Below are positions 1 through 9,648 of a stretch of 64,000 nucleotides of DNA, piece by piece. The stretch is from Puccinia triticina (lineage: Eukaryota; Basidiomycota; Pucciniomycetes; Pucciniales; Pucciniaceae). The notes beneath the pieces are model-generated. The model searched no databases, had not been told where the DNA came from, and saw nothing but the letters and a program-made list of their open reading frames with translations. The stretch lies in the NCBI RefSeq assembly GCF_026914185.1, contig NC_070568.1:2190001-2254000 (forward strand), read 5' to 3'. The translations under genes and the position numbers were made by a program. The stretch's first letter is position 1. Every line of letters begins with the position of its first letter.

Positions 1-15
1 ATCTATTCATCATTT

Positions 16-107
16 GTCTTTGTCGCCATCTTTTCTCTTTGTCGCCATCTTTTCTCTTTATCGCCGCTTTTCTCTTTATCGCCACTTTTCTCTTTATCGC
101 CATCTTT
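16..107. repeat. 18/19-bp minisatellite, unit 1
   Basis: Five tandem copies of a TCGCCAnCTTTTCTCTTTA-like unit; the TCGCC word starts at 23, 42, 61, 79 and 97, so the period is 19, 19, 18, 18. It lies in the intergenic stretch between copies I and A. The minus-strand open frame through it (repeating GDKEKS) is a by-product of the repeat. Confidence 0.9.
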
Positions 108-409
108 CATAATGTTACCTTTTCTTGCTTTTTTGATCCTGAGAGTCACGGAATCCATATATTTATTCAAGCTTCCCGATCTTACATCGTGTGTTATCCA
201 TAACAGAGAAAGATAGTACAAGTTACCCTTGTTTGATGTTACTTGGGGAGCAATGAGCTGCTTGTGTTTCCGGGTCTTCGAAAAGAGGGAAACCTCATCC
301 CAAGGCAGGGCATTCAAGATATATGCATTGGCTCGGCAAGGGACCAGAGAAATAGGGCCGAGCGCTGTTCCGCCCCTGGTGTGATTTTGTTCCTGTACCC
401 GTGTCCACT

Positions 410-800
410 CGGGCGTATTCACTTATCGAGCTGGATAGAAAAATTTATTTTACGGCACCTATGTCAGCCCGTACACACCTTGGAAGTCTGAGGTGTGTAG
501 AGCTTGATTTCTTTGAATGTTTGAGATCGGGGTTGGATGTGGCCGTAAGACCTGGCTAGCCCTATGACTTCCGACCCTCTCCCCCAGTGTAATCCTATTC
601 GGCTTTTTGATCAGGGGTAGGAACCAATCGAGCTCTAGGGAAAGCTAGATTTTACGCTCAGGCGAGTAGAGTTCGGTGAGGTCCGGTGGGTGTGGCCGTC
701 GCATCACCTGAGCCCTGTCAATTTCCGGAAAGGAGAAATAATCTTTACTATCAGGAAAGGAGAAATAATCTTTACTGTCAGGCAAAGGCCGGCTGAGTGT
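410..800 (+). promoter_or_regulatory. Upstream modules of copy A
   Basis: Two degenerate tandem modules of roughly 200 bp. Each starts near a GTATTnACnnATCGAGCT-like word (about 410 and 613), continues through a TGGATGTGGCCGT-like block (about 531 and 684), and ends in a CTTCC-rich block. Similar modules precede copies C, E and G. A 27-bp segment is duplicated in tandem at 727-753 and 754-780 with one mismatch. No open frame is conserved here, so a non-coding upstream role is inferred. Equivalents lie at 24812-25202 and 49286-49676. Confidence 0.55.
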
Positions 801-902
801 GTCCAGTTTCTTAGGAGGCTTACAGCGTAGTCGCGACGCCGGTTAGCATTCCGTCCGAGTGCTACACAATCCGCGCGCCCCCTTTGAGATCACTCGCGCG
901 TC

Positions 903-994
903 CCCTTTGTGATCACGCGGCGGTCGCCTCGACGAGGGTCTTGGCAGCTTGCGCAGCGCGAGACGCTGAGCCCACCTTCCCCTGTCTATAAAAG
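903..994 (+). promoter_or_regulatory. Core promoter of copy A: ACAAAGG-type site to TATA box
   Basis: CCCTTTGT at 903-910 is the reverse complement of ACAAAGGG, an HMG-box-like site that matches 8 of 9 bases of the Ustilago pheromone response element ACAAAGGGA. It is followed by TGATCACGCGG, the block TGCGCAGCGC shared by all nine paralogues, and TATAAAAG at 987-994. The ATG is 71 bp after the TATA box. Confidence 0.75.
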
Positions 995-1065
995 ACGGAC
1001 CACCAAGACCGAATTACCTACCTCCAACCATCACCTCGCCCTCCTCCTGACCTCAGGATAAAAAA

Positions 1066-1266
1066 ATGCCACCCAAAGTTACTGCTGTCTGCACCAACCA
1101 GGGCAAGGAGATCGGTGGCGGCAACCACTACTGCATCATCTGCCGCGCCCCCACTCCCCCCACCCCTCCCAGTAAGTGAAATAAAATCTTCTTCGCACAA
1201 TCTGACTGCTGAAGAGCGACTCGACTGACCCAACATTCCACTTTTACTCTCGTATCCCTAGCCTGA
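1066..1266 (+). CDS. CIIC-core short peptide gene, copy A, unit 1
   Basis: Two-exon gene: coding exon 1066-1171, intron 1172-1261 (donor GTAAGT, branch CTGAC at 1225-1229, acceptor TAG), and exon 2 giving two bases plus TGA (1264-1266). The product is 36 residues: it begins MPPKVTAVCTNQ, then the invariant core GKEIGGGNHYCIICR (residues 13-27), then a Pro/Thr tail ending PPT. Without splicing the frame stops after two other codons. Start choice: the first ATG after the TATA box, conserved in all copies. Differences between paralogues inside the core are synonymous only, which argues for selection on the peptide. There is no signal peptide or membrane segment. CIIC preceded by Tyr resembles a prenylation box of fungal pheromone precursors, but it is internal. 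The function is unknown; pheromone-like is a hypothesis. Confidence 0.8.
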
Positions 1267-1740
1267 ATTTTCATCCCCCCTCCTGATCAGGCTCCTGGAC
1301 CCTTGCTCCGTCTGGAACTCTTTTTTACACGAGCAAAGTGTAGGTCTCTTTCAATATCCACACACCTTCCCCGCCCCGAATTATCCTCATACTAATTCCT
1401 TCGTGATTTTCCTCCACTATCAGTCTGTGTATCACACTCGGTCCTGATCATGCCCGAAAATCAAAATATTTAAAGTGGAAAATCAAGGTGGGGATTGGAT
1501 ACTATTGAAATACTTTCAGTTGAATTGTACACTGATATTCTCCCTCTCTTCCTAACACTTTGCGATATACCTCAGACGGCGGCGGTATCTCCACTCTTCC
1601 TTTTTTGTTTTCCTGCTTTGCAGCTATATTTCTATTTATTTCTTTTTTGTTTGTTTTTTTTGTTGTAGCCATTTTTGAAATTGAATGCCTCTTGCCTTAC
1701 TCAAGCTTTGAAAAAAGAAAAAAAAATCCATGATAACCTT
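1267..1740 (+). other. Conserved 3' module of copy A (likely long 3' UTR)
   Basis: About 450 bp shared with the downstream regions of copies C, D, E, G and H, including a GTAGGTCTCTTTCAA block and a second intron-like segment at 1488-1575 (GT donor after TCAAG, acceptor CAG before ACGGCGGCGG). No conserved reading frame was found, so this looks like a spliced 3' UTR rather than more protein. Equivalents lie at 25669-26142 and 50143-50616. Confidence 0.5.
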
Positions 1741-2067
1741 GTGAACAAATGATGAACACTTTGACTGATCAACCCTCCCTCTTGCGGGTTATAAGGAGAC
1801 TGAACTGCAGTCTTGTCTCTTTTCGACGGGCTAAGATAAGAAAACAGTGTCACTTCTCCAGTAACGCAAGCTGAGTAAACGGGACATTTGCAGGTAGATA
1901 AGGTTGAGAACCAACCAACATGTTTTTCCAGCAATGCAAGATGAACATTTGCAAGGAAATAGGTTTGCACCTGATTGCTCCCAATTTTCCAGGGCCAGGT
2001 GGATATGGCTGTCCCACCTTTTTCCCAAAACTAGAATTGGGAATTATCCAGTTTTTTTTTTTTATAC
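1741..2067 (+). other. Decayed upstream module of a lost mini-gene
   Basis: This stretch resembles the region upstream of copy D (17320-17500): AGCTGAGTAAACnGGACATT, a GGTGGATnTGGCTG block, and AATTGGGAATnATCCAG followed by a T-tract. The similarity stops where the TAGAGGCC repeat starts at 2070, and no TATA box or peptide exon follows. It marks the left edge of the spacer, where a further gene copy seems to have been lost. Equivalents lie at 26143-26469 and 50617-50943. Confidence 0.55.
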
Positions 2068-2069
2068 AC

Positions 2070-2100
2070 TAGAGGCCAAGGCAGCTGCGCCGCTGCAGGG
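2070..2100 (+). repeat. TAGAGGCCAAGG repeat end, unit 1, site 1
   Basis: TAGAGGCCAAGGCAGC followed by a short GC palindrome and GCTGCAGGG. Close relatives occur at 2941, 7728 and, inverted, at 14206-14242. All are preceded by an ATAC or ATAAC-like word, so these look like ends of one dispersed repeat family. I found no matching inverted partner with a target duplication, so the element's extent is undefined. Confidence 0.6.
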
Positions 2101-2940
2101 TACAACACCCTGAAGACCAGGAACCATTTTTTTATACATGTACAACAAAACATGTTTAACTATATACATGCAACATTCTAGGTTCAGGTTTAATAAATAC
2201 CACTATTTGGCATCCACCAATGTGCTGCAGAGGGTGAAAAAGGAAACCCCTGTACTGCCAGTTCAACAGAACTCAAGGCTTGGTGAAAGCCAAGTTTAGC
2301 TCTCAGGATACCACCCATGTGGTGGATGCCACATCAGCTTGGGAGCTAACCATGGCTCACTGTTAGCACTGCATCCAGAAAGCTCCTGCGGTGAAGTTTC
2401 TCTCAGGTTTGATTCCTGACTTAAAAGTTAAAAGATGGGTGAGAATGAAATCACTGTGTAACTACTGTATGGACTAAACACATGTCACAGATTGCACACT
2501 CATGTTTTGAGAGGCTGGAGATCCAAGCTCCTTCCTCATCCCAAAATCTACCATATTTGATCCAGAACCCCCAGAACCCCAGACCCCAGGTTGTCTCTTC
2601 CTCTCCACAGACCAGAACTTATTATGTACATATCCAGGTTTATTAAAGAGGCAGTTTTTACAAAATCCAAAAAAAATCCAGAACAAGGGTTCCCCCTGCA
2701 AAGTCACCACAACAACAATAATGGTTTCCTCAAGGTACAAATGTGAAAAAAAGTTGCAAAACAGTGACTTATCAACAAATAGACAGGATAAATGTGAAGC
2801 ACAAAATCTCTCTGTGAGTATATACAAATTTGATCTCAGAAGAAAAGGATAGAGAAAAAGGAAAGTGGTTCAGAATCTACAATAATATTCTAAGTATTAC
2901 ATGTGTAAGATTCATGAATAATGTATCTTACATATATAAC

Positions 2941-2971
2941 TAGAGGCCAAAGCAGCTTTGCCGCTGCAGGG
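2941..2971 (+). repeat. TAGAGGCCAAAG repeat end, unit 1, site 2
   Basis: Second direct copy of the same repeat end, 871 bp from the first, with core GCAGCTTTGCCGCTGCAGGG. Copies lie at 27343-27373 and 51817-51847. Confidence 0.6.
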
Positions 2972-3297
2972 AAGAGCTCCCCCTCCCTTCCCCTCCAAGG
3001 CAACCACTCCTTTCTGCCATCTTCCTCATTCCCAAGAGCCCCATCCCACGCAGTTGCCTTCACTTGTCAGGTGTCTCCTAGTCCTGGGCCAGCTCATCAA
3101 TCATTGCCAGGTGTCTCTTTGACTCTGTCAGCCGCCACAGATAGGCTATCAACACAAGACATGACAACAATAGCAAAAGCCCAAAATCTAGCAGGAAACA
3201 TCACATCCCCAATTTCTCTGGTGCAAAGTCTTGCTGAAATCAGTTGGAGGTCAAGACAGATGATAAACAAATATGACCAAGTTCTTTGTCTAATACA

Positions 3298-4830
3298 TTA
3301 TCCAAGTCCACAATGTTTGTTTACGCGCTCCCAAGTCTTGGGTTGCTGTGGTGTAAGAGAAAACATCTCAACATAGTTAAGATGTGTACAGTGGGTGCGC
3401 TATAGTTTTTGGTGCGGGGTGAAAACATGTAACAACCCAAGTTCACCCAAGTTTAACTGAGAGGCATATCACCCATGACCCAGCTCACCTCTCATCATTG
3501 GTCAGCAATCAACACCAGCAACACCCCCAATACCTCATGAAACCATTCCCAACTCCCTCCGCATACCCTCATGATTCTCTCATATTTTTTGAAAAAATAT
3601 CCAGCAAGTCAAACATTTTCTGATAATTTCATCATGTTTTATCTTTTCTTCTACTTGCTGTGTAATTATAATGTCTTTTGCATCTTTTTCCTTGACCCCT
3701 TGAGCCCTCCTGAGAAATAAAATGGAGCTTTAAAAGTCCTCCTTGTCCCTCAAAAATTAAAAAATGGTGCGCCAAAAATTATAGCGCACCCACTGTACAT
3801 GTCAGGAGTTCAGGACTTTGAGTGATAGCATGATATGAGCAAGAGGGGCCATGATCCACATCATTAACCCAAAAAAAGTTAAATGCTAGTGGGAAGACCA
3901 TGAAGGCTATCCATAAACCAGATGTTTTCAATGGGAAAACAGGCATGCCAATTACATATCTATCAATCAAAGGATATGGTGTGTGAGAGCGGGTTGGGGA
4001 GACGGAAGGGTTAGAGCTCCAGTAGAGAATCACAATGATGGAGGTTCTGAGTCTAGATGCACCATTAATGTTGACATATCCTATGCCCAGAGTTGTCAAG
4101 TGGCCTTGTGAATTGTGCTTGGCAAGGCGCTTGATACCCTTGGCTTGTTGGGCTCTGAGCTTGACAAGGCCAAGACCAGCAGAAAGAATTTCAGTGACAG
4201 GTGGTTTTGGATTCCATAGAAGCCTGTGGTAAATATCACAGCAAGAGCGCAATGTGGACAGCCAAAACAGCGGCCAGGATTGCTTGTTAGAAGCAAGACC
4301 CAAGAAAGCCCAGAGTGGAGGGGTTCATGTCCGCACCCCAAACTTGGACCTTGAGTTGGGAAGCTTTGGGGTCGCAGTTGAGGAGCCGGGCTGTCAAGTC
4401 TTGGTAGCCATTCTGGATGTTTGATATTGTCAGGTCTGGGTTGTATGTAGGGTCATTGATGTCCTACCAGTTAAACTTAAACAAATATGTTTTTTTGTTA
4501 AGAAAATTGGCAATGCTTGGAGCCAAAGATGAGGTTTCTTACCCAGTCAAAGGGGACACGGCACCAGCCCAGCCTTTTGCTCTTAATGGCTGACAGCAGA
4601 TTATAAGTGGCCAAGACAAGTTTATTGTGGAGGGGGCCGTCGGCGTCTATTACAGTGAGCTTGACCTTATTGAACCCTTTGTCAGCTGGCTACTATGTCA
4701 GAGCCACCGTGACATAATATCCAAAGCAAACATGAAATATCATTAGATAAGACCTTATTACTGCTATTACTTATACTTACAGATATAAAACCTGGAATAT
4801 GATTCCGGATTCTGAATCTAAACCCAATTT
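3298..4830 (-). pseudogene. Decayed multi-exon membrane-protein-like gene, split by a MITE, unit 1
   Basis: Minus-strand coding remnant. One frame runs from about 4735 to 4543; a canonical intron at 4464-4542 (GTAAGAAAC to TGGTAG) joins it to a frame running from 4463 into the MITE at 3795. On the far side of the MITE the same frame continues from 3388 to a TAA at 3298-3300. A further exon end with a GTAAGTATAA donor lies at 4781. Two adjacent in-frame TAG codons near 4692-4697 interrupt the upstream exon, so it is a pseudogene. Hydrophobic runs around WPLFWLS, IIVILYW and WIAFMVFPLAFNFFW suggest a multi-pass membrane protein. I do not recognise the family. Words that could be searched are GWCRVPFDW, DPTYNPDLTISNIQNGYQDL and VWGADMNPSTLGFLGLASNK. 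Confidence 0.6.
3389..3795. mobile_element. Tc1/mariner-like MITE, unit 1
   Basis: A 407-bp element with terminal inverted repeats beginning CAGTGGGTGCGCTATAGTTT and ending in the reverse complement, with slight divergence inside (ATAGCGCACCCACTG at the right end). It is flanked by TA on both sides, the usual Tc1/mariner target duplication. There is no transposase frame inside. It sits inside the coding frame of the minus-strand pseudogene. Confidence 0.9.
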
Positions 4831-5446
4831 AACTTAGGGTACCTCACTTCAAGGTACCCTTAATTTTTACTGCTTCCTTGTGTAAATGTGCATTGAAAAT
4901 TTAACAGGTACACTCAAAAGGAGTGATATGTATGCTCATAAGCGTATGTACATATGCTTATACCCCAGTTTCAGTAACAAAACTGAAGTGTTATGTTTAG
5001 CTTAGATGTCAGGCTCGGTGATGCCAAGACACGAAGTCCTCTAGCTACACGAGTGACTGCGGCGAGTGGGCGCGTCTGTAGATGCGGTAAGATGATGGTT
5101 TATAAAGATTTATATCCCTGATGGGATGTAACGGAGGGGCCGCGAGAGCAGCGGAATGGTTAAGGTGCCCTCCGGGGCGGTTCTTACAGGGCCTGACAAG
5201 CAGGGGTAGTATGTCCTGTGTTGTCTGGGGTCCGACAAGCGGGGGTTGTTCGACAAGTTCCCAAGTATATAATTGATGGGGATTACTCCCGAGATGATAA
5301 AGAGAAAATGAGCTGGACTTACTGTTGGAGCAGGAGTCCAGCGACGAGCAATGAATCTAAAAACAATCTAACACAAGCTGAGAGCGAACTGATCAACAAA
5401 TATGTTCGGCGAAGTAGTGCGCTGCTGGGCGGTTAAAGTGATTGAC

Positions 5447-6178
5447 GATTCTGGGGAGCCAGAGTCCTCCCAACACCGGCTTTTATGCTGTTTCTGGGAG
5501 GCTCGTCGGCTCGCTATTCTCCTGGATGGCCTTCCAATACATTTTGTTGGAAGGCACAGCCTCTTTACTGGTCTTGCTACTCGTAAGACCCGTATCTCTT
5601 GGATACCGGTCACAAGGAAGATTCTTTCTTCTCGGAACTCGTTTAAAGAGTTCTACTCGAAATGACACGCTAGAGATCCTCTGCTCTCGAGTGGAGGATC
5701 ACTAGGAGTCGGTTCCTATGCGGAGCTCTTCGGCGATTCGTGTCCGAGTCTTTCCGCTACTGTTGCTGCGACGGAGCTCGGAAGAAGATTGCTACCACGC
5801 GACCAGGTACTGTAGTTCTCTGAGTCGCGTGGCTTGATTGTTTAGCCGCCTACTGGCGGCTGTTGTTTCCATGCGACCAGGTACTACAGTACTCTGTATC
5901 GCGTGGCTGAGTGATTTAGCCGCTAACAAGCCCACGTAGTTTTCGCGCAACCAGTGGCTGTCTGCTGAGTATTACGTGGGTCTTCTGAGTGGGTCTTTTT
6001 ATACATGCTCCCTTGTTTTTGTTACTTGTACCTAGTTGGGATATATTGTACAGAAGAGATTCTGGACCGCGCGGCGGTCCCGTTGGTGTCTAGCTTCTCT
6101 AGGAAGCTATTTGTAATATTTAAAACAATTTAAAACAAATCTATGCTGCGCAGAGATCCGCGCTGCGGTCTGCTCTGC
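5447..6178. repeat. Run of about a dozen successive hairpins, unit 1
   Basis: Non-overlapping short inverted repeats follow one another: 5447-5466 (8-bp stem with one G-T), 5529-5555 (9 bp), 5592-5606 (5 bp), 5635-5653 (6 bp), 5675-5700 (7 bp), 5795-5832 (9 bp), 5844-5861 (7 bp), 5869-5906 (imperfect), 5931-5980 (8 bp), 6064-6080 (7 bp, GGACCGC and GCGGTCC), 6091-6109 (7 bp) and a nested one at 6150-6178. The hairpins at 5795 and 5869 are related to each other in sequence. No conserved frame was recognised. It could be part of a retroelement LTR or a structured RNA; unresolved. Confidence 0.6.
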
Positions 6179-6742
6179 ACCCGGTTTACGGTGCTCTTGG
6201 CTGCGCTACCGGAGCTGCAGGCGGGGCTCTATTCTAGAATGGTAGCCCGGCTGACATTAGAAGACAGCACAATACAGGTATGCTTTGCCAAAACCCGCGT
6301 GCTGTGCGCTGAATAACACAGCCCATGTGTGACAGGTTTCTCAGAGCCCGCGCGCTGCACACTACAGAAACCTGTGACAAACCATTTTGTATTATATGAG
6401 CGCAAACCCCCGTGCAGGCTTTTACATGTCCCCAAAGGGTTACAAGTACGCATCCTGGAAAGAATATGACATAATCAGCCCAAAACGTGACACGTTAAAT
6501 GTTGTACAAATGCCCTACACATGGAATGATGTCATGGAACGTTCCTCATGCAACAGAAAGACTAGTACATATACAGTACGCCAGATTGGGAAAATTGGGA
6601 AATACTGTGGCCCATTCTAGAAAAAATGACCACACGTCTCAGCCCCCCTCTGTACGGATCTACACCACCACTTGAATTTGAGCTTGGGTTGACGTGGGCC
6701 CAACGGCGCGGTTGGCGAAAGGTTGGCCCGGGTGGGCGCCAA

Positions 6743-6886
6743 GGGGACCGGCATCCTGGAAACATACTTGTTTCAGACAGCACATGCGAAGTCATCCACA
6801 TTGACTATGGCATCTGTTTTGGTCAAGGCTTGAACCTCATACACCCCAAAGTAGTTCCTTTTTGATTCACTCCCAACTTGGAGCTG
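6743..6886 (+). pseudogene. PIKK-family protein kinase fragment, unit 1
   Basis: The frame reads GDRHPGNILV then VIHIDYGICFGQG and HPKVVPF. These match the catalytic loop (GDRHxxN) and activation-loop motif (HIDxG, then VPFRLT) of PI3K-related kinases; the HIDY and CFxxG spelling is closest to SMG1 as I remember it. After VPF there is a TGA (6863-6865) where the family has Arg (CGA to TGA would be a single C-to-T change), then FTPNLE in the same frame. Sequence on both sides is unrelated to kinases, so only about 45 residues of a kinase were captured, probably by a transposon. Not functional. Confidence 0.75.
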
Positions 6887-7727
6887 CTCTTGCAGGATCT
6901 GACTATCAGGAGCAAGGGGCGGTGGCGCAAGGGAGCGAACAAGGATGACGAGTTGCGGATCTTCAAGCATTTTTTTGCCACCACCTTGTGGCATCTCAGT
7001 GGCACCCGAGGGGCGCCACCTATGCCCACAGTCCCGGTGGCTCCCCCTAGCATGACAGAGTGGCGCCTGTACGGCCCTGGGTCCCTGTCACGCCACCGTG
7101 GCGCATGGAGTGCTGGGACGCCAGCTGGACGCATTGGCTTTGCCCAATCTGCCCCGCTGTGTATGGCGGCATCAGACAGGCCAAAAATACGTGTGAAAGC
7201 GCCCACAAGTTGGCCAGAAGCCCTGTACTTCCCCTGAGCGCCCCAGAGAGCTTCCACGAGTATCCAAAGGGCACTCTGTCCGCCCCAAAAGCCCTTTCCT
7301 CACGCTTTGACATACCTACTATAGCTTACCCGCCTTCAACACGTGCTCAATAGCCTGTTCCTAGTCTGGTAAGCCCCTTAGTAGTTGTTTTTTAGCCCCA
7401 TTTTTCGCCAGAAACTGCCCAGTGTCCACCCAGCCTCCAGAATCAACCTCTTCAAGCGCTTCCAACTTCCCAGTTTCTACCCTGAAGAACCTCAAGACTT
7501 CAAGGGCTTTATACTAGTAATTTTAAACCCCTTCTCTTGAGATTCTCCACCATTCTTTACTGGGATTCAAAACACCCCTGTTCACAGGCCCCAGTGTGTA
7601 ACAGGTACCTAAATCCTCTGTTTTTGCAAGATACCTTTGAGGGATTCAACACTCCTGATTTTATCAGGCCCCTCTGTATTTAATTGTATTAATTTTATTA
7701 ATATAATGACACCATTTTCTCATATAC

Positions 7728-7755
7728 TAGAGGCCAAGGCGGCTTTGCCGCTGCA
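7728..7755 (+). repeat. TAGAGGCCAAGG repeat end, unit 1, site 3
   Basis: Third direct copy of the repeat end (core GGCGGCTTTGCCGCTGCA), preceded by ATATAC. Copy in unit 2 at 32130-32157; deleted in unit 3. Confidence 0.6.
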
Positions 7756-8480
7756 AATCCAAATTTGAATGGCTTTAATTCCTTGATATAATTCTCCCTC
7801 TTTGGAGCACTCTATCAATCCAGATGTTATATCAATTCAAAGCCCTCAAATTTCAGCACTCTTCATCATCATTGTTTTAGTCCCAAATGCAGTGGGTAGA
7901 ACTCCCCAATATGTAACTTCATTCCCATTCTTATCAAAATTATGGATTTGATGGTCCTGCTCCTGCTGCCTTTAATGTCACTTGGATTCAAAAAGGTGGC
8001 CAAAAGCCATGAATTTGCCAAAGCTCTCATGCAGAAGAATCCCAATAACTCATAAGCCTTCCATTGGAGATGGGAGATGCTTCACATTGAGGTGATCTGC
8101 ACCCCCAGTCCCAGGAGGCTTAGTTAATTCAGCCCCTCTCAGTGTTTTTATCATTCATATGTTTTGGAAGATATCCTAACTTTAACACATTGTTCATCCT
8201 CAAATAGAGAGCTGAGAATATGATTATTACAAAGTTTCAATTGAGCTGATGACAATGAGACATTTCTTTCCATCTCATTCATAAGCTCATTAAAACTTGG
8301 TGGTCTCAAGTGATTCATCATTCAGGCACTCTCAGGTGCAAGAGTATGTTTTCTTGTTGAGCAGTGTGACCTTGATTTTAGTAAAAGTGCAAGGGGAAAA
8401 TTTAATGAAATGGTAGCTGCATTCTATAACAACATTGCAAACTTGGTTTTCATTTTGGACCATCAAAGATCTTTTCCTCA

Positions 8481-9253
8481 TCAAAGTTCATAGCGGCTCC
8501 ACATCTCTCTCAAGGTGGTTGTCCGGCCTTTGCCTTGCCCATTGGCACTTTTGGCTTCAGATACAACAGTTTTCTCCCTGGCAGCAACCTGAGCGGGTTC
8601 TTTGGAGGAGCGCAGCTGGGGGAAGACGTGGTTCTTCCAAAAAGGAAGCCGATGTGCAGAGGAAAATATAGGCAAGCAATGGAAGAGAGGGCGACTCATG
8701 AGGCCAAGGGTGAAGTTGATCATGGGCGAACTGGATACATGCTGTTTGAGCTCAACTTGGTCCAGGTGCCCGGCCTCTAGAGCAGAATTGGAGAAAGGAT
8801 TGGCGACGGGAAGACCTGGCCATGTTCCAACCAATGTGACCAGCCTTCATGGCGCCGAAGCCGTTGACGCAATCACCAATCACAAACAGGCACTTCTGGA
8901 AGGCCGGGTAATCCTTTTGCGGGATGGCGAAGGGGCAGGCAGAGGAGATCTGGAGCAATGCAAGCCCGGGTGCACAGACGGAAATCTCCCCCGTTGGTGT
9001 CTCAATTGGCGACGGCCTCAGCCGCGGCTGCTCTTGTTAGAGCCCGACTCGACAGCCACGCGGCCTGATTTGCTCTTCTTATGTAGCTGCAGATCGCCCC
9101 CCAACTTGGCCAGATTCCCGCACTCTCCGAGGAAAAAATGAGCGCCAAAGTTGGCAAGGGCTTGGTTAGCTTTCTGGTTGATCTGATGGCCCAAAGAAAA
9201 GAACGTTTTAGAGCTTGTGTCACCATGGGAGTTTCCTCAGCACTTGCGTGCAA
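8481..9253 (-). pseudogene. Unrecognised coding-like region, unit 1
   Basis: Open frames overlap on both strands here, with GC content above the surroundings. On the minus strand, pieces in different frames read like one broken protein: SSACPFAIPQKDYPAFQK and GDCVNGFGAMKAGHIGWN (8752-8958), then a frame of 117 codons at 8481-8834. A plus-strand frame of 179 codons (8602-9141) covers the same bases. I do not recognise either. A broken minus-strand gene is my preferred reading, with low confidence. Copies lie at 32883-33655 and 53616-54388. Confidence 0.25.
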
Positions 9254-9648
9254 GTGCCATCTCTTAACTCAGTCATAGATTTGGTTGGATCTCACTTAGA
9301 TTCTGGTTTGAAGGCAAGGTTCATGTCTGCCATAAAATATCCTGAAAGGATCTGGAACAATACTTGATGTATTGTGTAATGTATGTGTAAAATGTATACC
9401 ACACCTATGCTGAAAACAAGGCCATTTTAATGATAAGTTTTACTTGATCCTCAAGCTTGACCAAAGTTCCTCATAACTCAATTATCATGATTTTTGAACT
9501 CTTTGAAAGCCCATACCCAGTAGTTTTCTCTGAAATGGTTTTTGTATTTATTTTCAGGGCACACACCAAAAAGCTGCCAGTTATTTCTAAGTTGTTTCTA
9601 TTACACATGGTGAAAACTTTGGATGGAGTGTAGTGATACTATGGGAGG

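Noticed and set aside
3..422. Minus-strand frame of 139 codons with GDKEKS repeats
   Set aside because: The repeat part is the translated minisatellite at 16-107, and the rest lies in non-coding upstream sequence with no homology or intron signals.
1018..1236. Minus-strand frame rich in GGGSGGAADDAVVVAA, recurring opposite several mini-genes
   Set aside because: It is the antisense shadow of exon 1; paralogue differences are synonymous in the plus-strand peptide frame, and the shadow frame's ends differ between copies.
2474..2827. Minus-strand frame of 117 codons
   Set aside because: No recognisable domain, no intron or promoter context, and composition like the surrounding AT-rich spacer.
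5130..5190. tRNA-like A box (GCAGCGGAATGGTTAAGG)
   Set aside because: No acceptable B box, and no cloverleaf could be drawn.
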